From Oxyruncus cristatus (taxonomy: Eukaryota > Chordata > Aves > Passeriformes > Cotingidae): a DNA stretch of 64,000 nucleotides. This document shows, one piece after another, positions 47,656 through 61,304 of the stretch. The first letter of the stretch is position 1. Every line of letters starts with the position of its first letter. Both the position numbers and the translations under genes were made by a program. The DNA lies in the NCBI GenBank assembly GCA_013399855.1, contig VXAY01006709.1, positions 69,718 through 133,717 on the forward strand, read 5' to 3'. The notes below the pieces were generated by a model. It did not search any database, was not told the origin of the DNA, and saw only the letters and a program-made list of their open reading frames with translations.

Positions 47656-50600
47656 CCCACCCCTCCATTTATATGAGAAAACCTCTGTGATATCTCTGCT
47701 ATCAGCAGAAATATAAACAGTTCTGATTTAGCTATAGATTTTTCCATATCTCTCACCACTGTGGTACCTGAATGACTCCACAAATATTTAATACCTACAA
47801 TAATGTGAAAGGCTGAAGTATAGTTGTTTATATTTTGCCCAGAGGGAACTTAAGCAGAGAATTAATTAAGCAACACAAAGTGAAACAGGAGATTAGATAT
47901 TGGATGCTGATCTCCTGAATCCCAGTTTATTGTTTGTTCTATAGGGTAATGCCTGTCAGCTAAAAAAAAAGGCAGAAAAAAAAAAGAGTTAAGGGCTCCA
48001 TGCAGAAACCCTTTAGTGAAGTTGTTTGGCCTGAGTTGTACAACCCAGATAAGATTATCTCAGAAGTCCCAACTAGCCCCAAAGCCCGGGAAATGAGGAA
48101 CTTTCTCTAATTCCTTTGTATTTGGGTGTAAGTCATTCTGACAACGTCTAATCCCCCAAAACAAGGCTTCAGTGGGTTGTGAGTGGGTGTTGTGTCTATG
48201 CCATGTCTCAGCTGTGTCACGTTCCCATCGCAGGCGCAGGAGAGTCATCCTCCAAATGCTCATCTGAGAACGGGGGGAAGAGTAAGAGGGAGGACGTTAT
48301 AAATGACCCGACAGCAAGAAAAATGTGAGTTAGAGTTCACAGGCTTTACAGGAACCAAAGGCAACCAACCAGGAGCTGCAGCTCAGCAGGAAACTGGGCT
48401 TTATCACTTCGAGTGTTTGCAGAACTCCCAGCATTTCAAAAAGTTTGAGACGCACCTTTTATACTGGCAACGATTTCTCCCCTGGAGAGGGGATTATCAC
48501 ACCTAATTTTTAGCACCAGTGGAGCCTGACAGTAGAGTCTGGCAGTAGACGAGACACCATCTGATGTTCAGTCAAGGCTCAGCCTGATTAGTCATTCAGA
48601 AGGCAGATTTGGGGCTGGTTTGTGTTCTTCACCTCTGATATCACCTGCAGCTACTCTGAAACAGCCCTACCACAGCCAGAGTTTTGCCTCCCTTGTCTTG
48701 TGCATCTCCCATAATTCAGCTGTCTGTTGGTCTTCCTCTCGGGATGGGACAGTTGTGTCTTGGTAACTGCTGGGGTTCATCAGAAGGGGCTGGGTGGGTC
48801 AGTTCTCCCCAAGTCCTCGCACAACCCACCCACTGCTCTGGGGTGACTGGTACCCCACAAAGTTCAAAGAGTAGCCCTGATGCTGAGGAATGTTCTCAGC
48901 CCCTTGACATGAGTGCAGTAGTGCAGTTTAAGGCGATTCAAGTCAAGCTTTTTGTTGACAAAGTGGTTCCTATGGCAATGGTGAATAAAGCTCATTGCCC
49001 CCAAACTCAGCTGGAAGCGAGCTCTCCATACCATACACCCTGGAGAGAGGATGGGAATGAGAAATTTCCCTGGATCACTGCACACAGTCTTCAGGCCAAA
49101 CCCCCCCAATTTTTTTTTTTTAATTTTTTTAATTTTTTTTTTTGCTTTGGACCCTTTTGCTGAAAAAAGACCAATAATAAACGAATCTGTCACAATACCC
49201 AGAATGAGCTTTGCCAGCCCCCTTTAGGTATTCAGATTTCAGAGAGTATTCCAAGAGGGAAGCAGCTTTCCTATCCAGTGTTGCCCTTGTTTGCTGTCTG
49301 AAAACAGAGGGGGCTGTTCTGGAAAGGCTCCTGTTCTCAGCTGTTATTCCCTCTCTGAAAGGAAGGTGGGCTGACCATGAGCTGGTGTCTCCAACAAGCT
49401 GCTCCCAGCTGTTCCACGCAGGAGCATGGATGGGAAGAGGCAGGGAAATAGTTTTGGATGACTGGGTGGTTGTCTGGTTTTTTCTTGCTCGCTTTTCTAA
49501 GAGTTTAAAGAAGTTTAGGAGGGCTAAAACTAGACACTTCTTTTGTTTTAATCCTCCCTGGCAGGAAGACCATTTTCTTGGTCTGTAAGTCAGGACGTGG
49601 TAGGAGGTTCAGGACTGCTGGAGCAACCCACGCCAAGTGTTTGTTTCCACACTCAGGAAAGGGCCACAGCTGAATTCTTTCCAGGGATGCAATGAAGAAA
49701 TGCTCAGGCTCCCTGCCTTGCTTTGGGACTCGCCTGGAAGGAAGGCTCTGGTTCATTGTGCTCGCAAAGGTGGTGAGATTGGGGTCCCAGTACCTGCTCC
49801 CCAAGCCAGATGCTGCCTGCAGAGAAGAGTTTGCTGGGCAACAAATCCCTCCCATGCCCCCTCTCTGAGCAGTCACTGCTGCCCACTGCCAGAGGCAGGA
49901 GAATGCAGCAGAGGGACTGGCAGGTATCACATAAACTGGTGTTTCTAGTAACTGCCACAACCCCAGGTTGTGTCCCATTGCACACCAAATCCTGCAGAAG
50001 GGATAAAAGACTATGTTGTGTAGACTGACAAAAACAACCCTTTTTTCCACAAAGGGAAGGTCTCTGAAACACCCTTTGGCCCTCAGTTAAGAAATGTTGG
50101 TGTCATAAAAAATGAGTTCTACGAAAATGGTCACTGAAAACTCAGTTGTGGCTAAAAAAACATTCAGGAAAAGCTGTTATGGGGAAGTCATTACTTGGGA
50201 AGAGGTAGAGAACTTGCAGGATGATGTCACTTAAGAAACCACAGAGTATACAAGTCTTTAAAGTTTCTTTCCTCTCTGAGCTTTGCTCCTCATCAAGGAT
50301 ATAGCAGAATTAGAAAAGTTTTAAAAGGATCAGAATGGAAAGTGTCTTTTTCAGAAATGTATGAAGAGCCCATGACTGTTCAGCCTCATAAGAGATTGCC
50401 CGAGACAGACACAATAAATATCTCCACAAACAGGCACTCCATGGCATAGAGAATAATTACACATTGTTTCTAGTAATGGCAGCCTTAAGGTCATCAAATG
50501 ATGCTTTCACCCCTGTTGCCGAGGAGCAGAGTCCCAGGGCCAGTTAAGCAGTCAGGCCAAAAGCTTCCCGGGTGGGACAGTGCAGGAAGGAGCTGGATGC

Positions 50601-53600
50601 CAGTTTCCCAAGTTCTGATCCCATGCCTTGCTTCCTGCAGTTCTGTGAGACATCTGTGGTGATCTGCAAGTAATTAATGTCAATTCTACGCTGAACTAAA
50701 ACCAGCAGTGGCTGAACAATGAGGATTCAGCCAGGAAATGCCTATTCATTGACCTTCCAATCCACTTGCATGTAAAACCTAGAGCAGACAGATTAGACAA
50801 AACTAACTCAGCTTCAGCCCCTCTTCGCTCTGTGTCATCTCTGGCCATTGTCCTTTTGCTCTAAGTCAATATTCATCTCAGCTACCCGGGAGATTTTGGG
50901 CTGTTTACATACTGAAATATTCTCCCTTTCATCTCTTGGGGTGGCTTCATGTCTCATTCTCTCTTGGCTTCACTGAATTTCTGATTCAAAATTTCTCATA
51001 CGAGGCCATTCAAATATGAAACAGCTCTGACCAAGGCAGCTGCTGCCTTGTCAGCTTCCATTTCTATGGAATGACTAATGCTTCAGCTTATGATTTGGGG
51101 GCATTTTTGTCCTCTGCCCCAGAGCTTGGATCACTGGTATGGGATTTGAAGTCTACAAGGTTCTCAGCATGTTGGTCCCATCAGGACTTCATCTGTGACT
51201 GATGCCATCTCTGGGAATGGCTCTTCTCCCAACCACCCAGCCTCATTCATGTCCTTGGCTTCTGTGAACATGCCCTTGGCTTCCCCTGAGCAAAGGGCTG
51301 GGACCAGCATCACACCCTCCATCCTTGTGTGGGAACAGGCTACTGTCTGTCCTCTGGGACCTCCCCAGCCCCACCCTTTCTCCATTTTTGTCTTACAGTC
51401 CTGTCTGGAGCTGCCAAATGACCAGAGTTTTCTGTGGTCTGGGAATGTCAGTGGTGGTTCCCCTGAAATGCCCATCGTGGTGTGTGTGAAAGTTGCTGTT
51501 GGAAAGAAAACTTTCCTCCTGCTTCTGGCTGCAGGTCCTCACACAGAGCAAAAGCTTCAAGGTGACGTGGAGGCCCAAAATTTCCATCCAGAAAGCTCTC
51601 CTTGAAAATCTGACTGGGAGACATTCAGAGAACATTTCCCATCCCGTGCCAGTAAGGATCTTGCCAGCTTGTGTCCTGTGAGGGAACACGTGAGGGAAGC
51701 CTTGGATATGCCAGGGCATCAAGTCAAGTCTCTTCCTCACATCCTGGAGCAGGGCTGAGATCCTGGGTCACCTGCATGAAGAAGGACCCATCCAAACACA
51801 AACATTGTCACCTGGCTCCCTCGTGTGCAGGATGTGTTCAACTCAGGCTCAGAGCTTCTCTCTGGCATCAGGGAGCAGAAGGGACCAATCTAAGAATCCT
51901 CTCTGGGGCTTTGACATGAAGTCTGATCGAAGCCTTGGCTGGAAGATATCAGCATTTCAGTGCCCACCAGCAGAATGCAGCATCCTGTGGCTGAGCAGCA
52001 GTTTTGTCTGTCATGGCCACCACAGCAGTGACAGACAACTACTGATGTGTTTGGTCCAGATCTGGCAGAGCATCTTAGCCAAGATCACAGGCTGTGATCC
52101 CGCTCTGTGGCAGAGCTGGGAACAAAATCTTACCCTCTTTAACCACACGAGCACATTTGTGGTGTCTCTGTAGAAAGATTGTGAGACAGGAATTTTAAGT
52201 ACAGTAATCAATCTATTCAGTTAAACAATGGTACTGGGGGGTTCATCCAAGCAGGGGTTTATGCCATTAGATTACAGGAACGAGTCAATACTGGAGCCTG
52301 GACTTCACGTGCTCTTCACTACCCCGAGCCTTTAGGTATTGCATCCTTACAAAGACTGATCTGAACACCTTCTGTCAGCCCTACAGACACTAACAACACG
52401 TTTGGTCCCTGCCCTTGTGGCTGGCAACGTGTGCTCACTGTTGCATTTTCTGCCTCTCCATGAGGAACAAGCATCGTCACAGTCTGTTCTGTGACTTCCC
52501 ACCAGGTCCTTTCCAAACCCCTCCTTCCCCCAGGAGTTCAACACCTACAACAAAACCAGGTACTGGTGGAGACAGCTGATACCTTCCTGTCTCCCTTCCC
52601 GGCTCTGCAGAAATAGGCTTTGAGGCACAAAGTGTGCACACTGCTGCTTCCAGCCCTTGCATCCCTCCTGTCCTGGGGACTCCCAAGTTTTACTCCCACT
52701 TGCCCAAACTTGGTTGCTGTGGGAAATCTGAGCACCTTTTGCCTTCTCTTGGGAGAAAAACCCCTCACAAGGGCTGTTTCAGATGCTCTCCCTGCTCCCT
52801 GTTCTTCCTCTCCACCACTCCTGGCATTTTCCATCTGTGCTATTTCAGCCACTCTGCCCTGTGGCTTTTCAGCTGGGTGGGGCTAAGCTATAAACGGGAT
52901 CTGACTATCTGCTGTCTCTTGGCACCCAGCCCTGGGCTATACACAGCTCAGCTAAACCATTCCATGCATTCCTTTCTCTCCCGACTAGGAGCGTTATTCC
53001 TTGCAAAGGTCTTTTTCCCCAAGCCCTCCCCAGACAGAAAATCGCTGCTTTGCAGCTGCCTTGACACGCAGGGCTTGGGATGAGTTTGTCTCCAGCATCT
53101 CGTGTGCAGGAAGATTCCATGGCAGCATGGAATGACAAACAGACCCTGGAAGTGTGGGCACCGTGTGCAAACAGCCACAAAGATGCTTCGTGTTTCTAGA
53201 CAGGTGTTTCCACCCAGATCTTCCTCCTGCTGCCATTTCCCAATCGGAGCTCCTCAGGTGGCAGCATTTCGTGAAACGTGCCGCAGTTACCTTTTGGTGG
53301 ATGTGATCCAGCTGCCTCTGCCATTGCTGCTGACTCTGCAGCCCCACATGGGGTTTTACACTGCGGTGGCAAGGACATGTGTTCTAAAGATAAATCAGCT
53401 TTTCTGCCCTCTTGATGATCTGGGAGTCAGAACTGGGAATTATTCAGGGAGAGAAATTAGAGGGTTATATTGACAATGCCGCTGTTTCCTGTAGCCAGAG
53501 AGAAAAGTATGGGACGGGGAAGCCAGAGTTTTCAACACCTAGTTGTATCTCCCAGAAGCCTTCCATGCCAAAAGCCCATCCAAATCCCCTTTTACTGCTC

Positions 53601-55815
53601 ATTTGCAAACCCAGGCTGGATATCCAAAGCCCAACACAGCTAAAATTTCCAGGATCCATCACCTCACAGCCTGCTGTCTGGCCCAACTTGAGACCGGCAA
53701 AAAGACCTGAAAATACCACAAATTTGTCTGATCATTTGGACTGAGAAACTGCATCCTTCAGCATCTGTTCTCACCGTGGCCATGGTAACCTCCTGAGAGT
53801 TTCACAGCTCTTTCCTAGAAGGTCACCAGGTTTGCTTATCCGCTTGCACACCGAATTTTTCTCGCAGTAACTGAAAACATTTTGGAGTGAACACACATCA
53901 TCTCTGTGGTCTGCTGGGAGTTCGGAAAGGTCACCACAACAGCGTGCCTTCTTGGTCCTCTGCAGTTCAAACTTCAGACCTCTGAATAAACATTTGGCTC
54001 ATGCTATGCACAGCTCCCGGAATGTGGCTTCTGCAATACCTGGTCAGGCTGAGAGGGCACTGCCTCCCTTCAAAGGATCTTGGAACAGGAGAAAGGACGT
54101 TATGGAAGAGCCTTGCCATGGTGCCCTGGATGTGCTGGATGGTCCCCAGGGGATGCTCCAGAGGAAATGGCTTTTCTCCAGCACAGTCAGACCCTGCAAT
54201 CCGGGCTGTGGGTGCTGACCTCGTTAGGAAAAGGGCACTGGGATTTTAACTGAGAAGCTCAAGCCAGCAGGGAATATTTTATATACTTTCTGATCATCCG
54301 CTCCAGGGCTTATAAAACACATCCTGTTCAAAGGGTCCATTTTTAGTAAGCAAAGAGCTTGACTTCCATTTGAAGTGCTGGGGATTTAACATGTTCCTCT
54401 GTGCTCTGATAAATCCGGAACACCGAACACAGTGTTTTGGTGACTGCAATGACAAAAAAGTTCTGGGGGTCTGCTCCAGTGGTGACTTATGAATTACAGG
54501 CATACCAAGCCAGGTGCTTTTTCCCAGAGTTTCAGCTGAAATCTGACTGTCATATTTCTTGTGCTGGCTTTATCTGCATTTCTTTACCAGCTCAGGTCTA
54601 TAAAGTACTCACAATTAGTTTTAAATAAATCTAACCATCTCTCCTAACTTCATATACTAACATAGGCTTCTTTTTTTTTTTTTTAGCTCATAATAAAAAA
54701 TAAGCTGCTTTTCTTACCTCAGGCCTCTTTCCATGTTATGCTCGTCCTATCTTTTTTGGATCCAAAAGTTCAGATTCCACCTACAGGTGATATATTTGCT
54801 AAGCCCTAGACCTCTAAGAAAATCATGTATGGATCTGGATGACGTTTCAGTTCCTGGTAATGTCCTTCTTATGAGATTTGTTTTCTGTGCTTCAGTTCCC
54901 ACACAGAATACAGAAGAATAATCCTTTCACCCAGTGTTTTTAACCACTTGTGCCAGTTATGGCTGTTTAGTCCCTGTTTGTAGAACATATCACACAGCCC
55001 TGATCAGAGATGAAATCTTCAGACACTACCAGAACCTAAACAAAAATGGGAAAATAAATTCTATTGTCCATGAGGAATTCTCAGTGATGTGAGCTATTTG
55101 GGTGCAGAAATATCTTCAGAAGTACTGAAAGTGTGTAGGTTATGGTAGATAAACTCTAATAAATACTGGACACCTGTTCTCACTGTCGTCTGGGGCTGGG
55201 GCAGAGAACACCAGGCTCCTGAGGCCCTTTGGGCTGAAGTTCACTAAAGAAATCACGATGCCCTGAGCAAGAGAGGCAGGCATTGCCAGCAGCAGCAGCT
55301 GGGGACGCTGCAGGTGTGTGAGTTCTTTTAACACCCTCTCCAACTACTCCACAACAACAGGGAGCAGTCCTGAGCCTGGGGATATTTTGGGAGCGTGTGT
55401 GTTTGCACTTCATTTATTTACATAATTTTTTTTCCCCATTCATAATCTGATCACCTTCATGTTCCAGGAAAGAAACCAAAGCCCCGGTGCAAACAATTAT
55501 TGCCCCACACAGTCAAGACTGTTTTCATTTACTCCATTACGGCACAGACGAGTCGGAAAAGAATCTTAGTCATGACTCTGATGCTGCATGAGGGGAAATT
55601 CCTGAGCAGTGAAAGAGCACAGCAATATCTCATATCTTTTTTTTTTTTTCATGAGCCCTCTACAAGCAAACGTCAACCAAACCTTTTTTAACGGTTTGTC
55701 ATCATTTTATTGTGGTCAGTACTTCACATGCAGCGATTCTCCTCTGTGTGGACTTGACCTGTATTGGTTTTACCTTTCTGGTGTCATGACAAGGTGACTT
55801 TTTGCTGGGAGCATG
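47656..55815. other. Intergenic, no gene recognised
   Basis: No exon, RNA gene or transposon landmark was found. A T-rich tract lies at 49109-49143 and poly-T runs occur at 54669-54684. Frames such as 51195-51605 (+) and 49505-50050 (-) have no recognisable domain. Confidence 0.6.
49109..49143 (+). repeat. T-rich low-complexity tract
   Basis: Runs of T broken twice by AA (TTTAATTTTTTTAATTTT). It is a simple repeat. Confidence 0.85.
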
Positions 55816-55932
55816 TTGAACGGGGCTTGGAGCAACGTGGGATAGTGGAAGGTGTCCCTGCCCATGGCAGGGACTTGGGACTAGATGGTCTCTTACGTCC
55901 TTTCCAACCCAAACCTTTCCATGATTTTATGA
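55816..55932 (+). mobile_element. CR1 LINE 3' end fragment
   Basis: It contains GGGGCTTGGAGCAACGTGGG, GTGTCCCTGCCCATGGCAGG, GGGACTAGATGGTC, CCTTTCCAACCCAAACC and ATGATTTTATGA. This is a short + strand CR1 tail. Confidence 0.93.
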
Positions 55933-57294
55933 AATCAGAGTTCCAATAGCACTGGAACCTCTTACATATATATTCCTACGGCTTCACATTTCACCCTTCA
56001 GGCTTCTTATCCCTACCACAAATTAACTAATAAATAACCATACGTGACACATTTCATACCACTCCTGAACGCCCAGGGCCTGGACAGTGAAACCCACGAT
56101 TTGTGAGGTGTTAGTTACTCCCTGCAAAGAGCATCAACATCAGCCAAGTGACCACATCATCCCAGGGGTGAAAGTGGGCCCATTTTAAAGATGGGCAGCA
56201 GAGGCACAGGCAAGGCTGGGGTCAGTCTGACCTAAAGCAGCCTTGGGTTTGAGTCACTCTGGGCTCTCCTTGGGGAAGACACTCCTGGGGGACGATCCAC
56301 CTTCTTGGGAAGGCAGTGCCTAAAAGACACCAGATGAATCACAACCTAAAAGTGCCCCCTTCTCTGTCCTGACTGTGAGGGGAGTCACGGCCGACTCGGT
56401 CGTGTGCGGACATCCAAAGCCACGTGTGAGGAATCCCATCGTCTGTGGCTTGGCCAAGCCCTGGCAGCCCGTTAGCAACTGCAGCAAAGTCCAAACCTCT
56501 TCCCAAACCAGTAGTATAAAATAAAATAACATAAATTAAAATAATAAATACAGAGATCTAACGGGTACTCTGGTCTGATGGCTTCATGTGACTCAGACCC
56601 TGTTATTTATCACATTTACATCTCTGTAGTAACAGGAACTCAGCACGTTGTGGACTACAGGAAATGCAGCAACTTTCTGCTGCAATAGTATTGCCAGTGA
56701 CAAGTGAAGACCCCTCACTGGGGATCAGGCTTCACACCCCACAGCGCGTTGCACAGAGTGTGGAAGCTTGGAACAGCATGAGTGGAAAACCTGACCCAAA
56801 ACGTCCTGCAATTTATGGTTTGTATTACTCTTGGTTCCCACAGTTACTGCTGCAGTTCTGAGCTCAAAACAGTGGTGGAGAAGGAGGTGCCTTCGCCACG
56901 ACTTTTGTGACCGAATGCCTTGGTAAACCTACATTCCCCTGTAAGGGATCGTGGCTGCCCTGTATGTGCTGTGAAGCCCCCGAAGTGTTGGGGTTTGCTT
57001 CAGTTGGCAGACTCGGTTTAGTTGGTCTTTAGCTTGGAGACGCAGTTTTACGGAGTGAAATTTTCAGGTGAATGAGTCAAACCTGTGTGTCTACAACCAT
57101 ATTTAGGTTTTCTGAGAAATGTGATCTCATCCAGAGAAGTGTCGAGAAGCTTTCTGTGTCGATGGAAAGCAGAGGTGCTTGGCACCTTTGAAATATTATC
57201 AGCCTTGAAGTGTCTAAATATAGATTTTAAGGCCTAATTTGAGAACATGGTTTAAAAACAAAGAAAATGCTGTGGGTTTTCTTCCCTTGAATAT
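55933..57294. other. Intergenic, no gene recognised
   Basis: No coding or RNA signal was recognised apart from a MIR-like relic listed separately. Just upstream of 56560 is an AT-rich run (AATAAAATAACATAAATTAA) without further structure. Confidence 0.6.
56172..56260 (+). repeat. MIR-like SINE relic
   Basis: GGGCCCATTTTAAAGATGGG followed by CAGCAGAGGCACAGGCAAGG and CTGGGGTCA matches the landmark order of MIR (CCCATTTTACAGATGAGG, then CTGAGGCACAGAGAGG, then AAGGTCA). It is the clearest MIR candidate in the window. Confidence 0.55.
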
Positions 57295-57440
57295 CTACAG
57301 ATAGTGCCATGAACTATCAAATACTTGTTATTTTGATTATTTATCAAATTAACATTATCTGATGCATAAATTTAATTATCTCATTTTACGATCAGCTATA
57401 CATTTTAACAATAATTTTCAAAAATGAAGGGGAGTTTTAC
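57295..57440. promoter_or_regulatory. Candidate conserved non-coding element (strongly AT-rich)
   Basis: A compact block with TTATTTTGATTATTTATC, AAATTAACATTATCTGATGC and TAAATTTAATTATC has dense ATTA/TAAT and GATTA words and no repeat signature. It looks like a developmental-type conserved element. Conservation must be tested by alignment. Confidence 0.33.
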
Positions 57441-57819
57441 AGCTAGTGTGAGTTTTCAAGGGACACCCACTGAGCATGTGTATTATCTTCAGTAAGATGA
57501 CATGTTGTTCAAAACTTAGATATTTTAAGTCAAATTCAGACACGATTTACAGTTTGCATCACTTTTTCCAAACAACCTGTCCCATGGAAAGTCCCCAGCT
57601 GTAAAGGTTTCACAAAAAGAGCGATGGAGGTATTTGGCACCAAACCCCACAGACCATTTTAACAATTAAACTCTGAAGGAGAGAGCGGGAAGGAATGTGT
57701 GGTTTAAAACAATTAAAGCAGCTCACGTTGTCCCCTCGCTGGGAGTCCGGGGTCCTGCTGCACAGCCACAGAGGAAACCCTCCTTGGCAGCGGGTCCTGC
57801 ACACAGAGAGGTCACAGCA

Positions 57820-57905
57820 CACAGGGATGCAGCCGGGGCCCGGCCCAGGGCGGGCTAGGCGGGACGGAAAGTCTGAGCTTGCCCCTAAACCAGCCCGACG
57901 TGCCC
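57820..57905. promoter_or_regulatory. Small CpG cluster with GC box
   Basis: CpG-dense text (GCCGGGGCCCGGCCCAGGGC, then GGGCGG at about 57848) stands out from CpG-poor surroundings, 400 bases after the AT-rich candidate element. No transcript structure is evident. Confidence 0.28.
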
Positions 57906-60749
57906 AGGACACTGCAAAGCACCTCCTCACTCACCAGGGCCGTGTGGGAAGTGTGAAAAACCACTCCTGAAAAGAGGAGGAGCAGCAGAAAGTCTGGCTG
58001 CGAGTTGGTTTGAGTCCATGCAACAAAAATGCGTCTGGCGCGGCTTTGAGCAATCTTGGCTGCTTTGAGGTGAGAGTGTCGATGGTTTCCTCAGGTGACT
58101 TGCTCTCCTCTGGCCTTGTGGTGGGAGCACTCCCCTGGGAAATGTGGTAAAAAGGAACAATTTTGTTGTCACTATTCCAAAGACTTGCACAAGATGATTT
58201 ATCTTGGCAGCAACAGTATCTTAGGAAGAAACTGCTGCTCACTGCAGACACATCCCAGATGTCCAGTCCCCTCACGGACTGAAGGGGGACAGTAAAAGAC
58301 CTCTAAGCACAGAGCTTAGGACATTCCAGTGTCGTTTGTTTGATCTTTTAATGCTCTGTAGGCTCCTGTCTGTTTGGTTCTGCTTATTACTGACCAGCAG
58401 ACAACTCCCAGACAGAAATCCTGTTTCTTTATGTTCGATTTCAGCCAAATTTGGAATAGCAGCTTAAGAAACCTGACCTTTCTGCAAAGCTTAATGTGAA
58501 TCCATTCCATGCTTGAGGCTTCGAACATCCCTGACAGCTTTAGGAGTGAAGAGTTTAAGGGTCCATTGCCTTCAGACCTGTAAGTCTGTGACCTTCAGAA
58601 GCGGTTAATTGTGTGTGATGCTGCAATATGACTCTTTAGCCCCTTTTTTGTGAACAAGGACCCAGTTTCCACCAGACACAGACACGAGACGTTCTCACAT
58701 TGGGTTAGAAAACAAGCACTGACAAAAGTAATTGAAACGAAAGCCGCTTTGAGGATGCAAAGGTCACCAGGTAGGAGTGAAAGCAGAGGAGACGTCAGTC
58801 CGGAGCAGAGGAAATGTAGAAATGGAAGCAGACAATGCAACGGTCTGGGGAAACACTGCATCACACCCTGCAGGGCATCATGCAGGTTTGGGGGATCTTT
58901 GCCCTCCAGACCTGCAGGCGGGTGGGTCCTGCCAAGTGGGACCAGCTCGGGCTCCCACAGAGCTCTGCCCACGCCCAAGGGCAGCAGCAGGTTTTCAAGG
59001 GTGTCTCGCCCTTCTCAGAAACCACCGTCACACGCTGGGGGAAGGGAGTTTGAAATCCCGCTAAACCTTCTGAGGCCACGAGTCCTCAGTAGCTAATTCC
59101 AGCTGGGACAGCTCTTAGAACGCCTGGGCTGCCAAGAAGGATGTGTGGATTTTGCCTCAGAACATTGAGCCCAGCGCGGGACTCAGACAACTGAGTTTGG
59201 GGCAATTTGAGTTACAAAGAAGGTCTCTCTTTTTTTACCTGTGCTGCGCAAAACTGAGTTTAGCAGCTGTCCCGAAAAGGTCCCCTAGAAAATCAGGTCA
59301 GTGGGATGATACATCACTGGCTGTGTCCCTCTGCTGCTCAACAAGAATCCTGATGCAATTTTTTCCCCATTTATGTCATTGAAGCAGATCCAGTATTTCC
59401 TGCTGGCCCCAATACACTGATTAATATAATTAGCAGTCATATCTTATGATTTTTCCAACCCACTTATTCCACTCAGCCTGACCAGAAATTCATTTCCCTC
59501 TCAAGAAAGGGAATTACTTTTATTATTATTATGATTGTTTTGTTTCAGACTCTAAACACCCTTCAGTTTCTATCTGTCAGTCAATCCCCTCCACCTATGA
59601 GCCACTCCAAGTTCCCTGGAAAAGCAGCTTTTGTGCCTCCCAGCATTGCTGTGAGAGGATAAAAGCATCACACTAAGGGAACAATCATCTTGCTGTTATT
59701 CTTCATCACCTTTGCCTTCAGTCTGAATTTTAATGTGGACAAGAGGTGCCAGCTGGGGAGTTTCGTAGACTGAAGTCCCTGAGCAAATTCCCTCCACTGT
59801 TGTAAAGCAGGAATGAGCATAAACGTGGTATAATCTCATGGAGGCAATCATCACAGATACTGTGAGTCCTTCTGGGGACTTTATGGGTTTTGGATAAGGA
59901 AACCCATTCCTTTCATCAGGTGTGAGAGATGGATTAGGCATAAAAGAAAGCATGGAGTTTACAAAATTTAGCCTAGGAGACAGCTAAGTTTGTCCTATAT
60001 CGAAGTAATCCCATTAGATATAAATAATGGAAATTTCACCAGGTCAGAAGTGGAGGTTACACTTGGTTACATATGGGCTGGACCAGGAAACAGTTTGGGT
60101 TTAAATAAACAGCCTAAAACCATGGAGAGAGTCAGTCACTGCAACTGTGAGCTCGTGGGTCCTGATCCTGAGCTCAGTGACACCCTCTTTACTATAGGAC
60201 AGATTTAGGGGTGCCTTTTGACAGACATTAACTCAGACATATAAAGAGAGCTCTGCCTACCCATCAAAACTGTTATGAAGCCCAAAAACTGGCTTCAGAG
60301 CCAGTCCTTCCTCACCCTCTACACGTGCAGCTTCTGTTAAATCTCTGTGCAAATTACAGATGGGCTGAAGTCTCGGGAGGGTTTTTTAAGCCCTGTTACT
60401 TTATTAGCTCTGTTTATCGTTCTGTTCTGTGATGACAGCTGAAGTAATCCCTGCCTTTAGGACTAAACTCAGAGCTTCACCTGTGTTTAGTTAAAGACCA
60501 CGGGGTCCAATACTCCCCACAAACACAGCCTGCCCAGGGGAGTCACACGTCATGCATTGTGCTGGAGATGATACTGTCCAAATTTGGTGTCCATTTGGTG
60601 CCCAGTGAAGCTGGTGGAAGTACAAAAATGCTGGCAGCAGCTAAGGAAAACTACTCTTGGTTTTGTTGTTCTGTCTCATCTCAGCTGAAAGTTTGTCAAG
60701 AGGTGCCCAGCCCACCTCCTTCCTTTACAAACCAGCTGGCTCTAAACTT

Positions 60750-60780
60750 CTCTGCTTGTTTGTTTGTTTGCTTGGTTGGT
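60750..60780 (+). repeat. (TTTG)n short microsatellite
   Basis: CTTGTTTGTTTGTTTGCTTG followed by GTTGG, an imperfect tetranucleotide repeat. Confidence 0.85.
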
Positions 60781-61284
60781 TTTCCTAAGTGTCTGACAGT
60801 CCATATAAAAGACTGAGGCAGAGTGTTACTGGACAAGTTTCAGCCTTGCAAAGAGAAGAAACAGCAAAACAGAACAAACAAACAAGAACCTCTCCATAAA
60901 TCTCCAGTTCAAATGTTACATCTGAACTAACTACTGGCAGCCCTTTCTGCTCCGGGGTAAACCTTCATCCATCCCCCAGTGAGCCTTTCAGCCAAAGTCT
61001 TTTTTTGGCCACATACCATTTCTTCAGGAAGGTCAAGCCCTCAACCTCCAGTCCTTCTTTTGCTGGCAGTCTGGAGCCTGAATATTTTGGGACAGATGTT
61101 CAGGGCTGTGGGTCACTTAAGAAATAGGGGACCTATTTGCCTTTATTGGAGTTAGTCTGGAAGATATTATTCAGAGCTCTTTTTGCTGCATGATGGATTT
61201 TTCATTTTAGTTTTCAACTCAGAGATCTGTTACCTATTTTCTTGCTGCTGGCAAAATAAACCACAAAGAATTTCTCATCTCATA

Positions 61285-61304
61285 AAAAAAAAAAAAAAAA
61301 AAAA
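61285..61304 (+). repeat. Poly-A homopolymer
   Basis: About twenty A bases follow CTCAT. No retrogene body is recognised upstream. Confidence 0.85.

Noticed and set aside
47428..47783. Minus-strand frames that look like a multi-pass membrane protein
   Set aside because: The hydrophobic Phe/Val/Gly run is the translation of an A/C-rich low-complexity tract.
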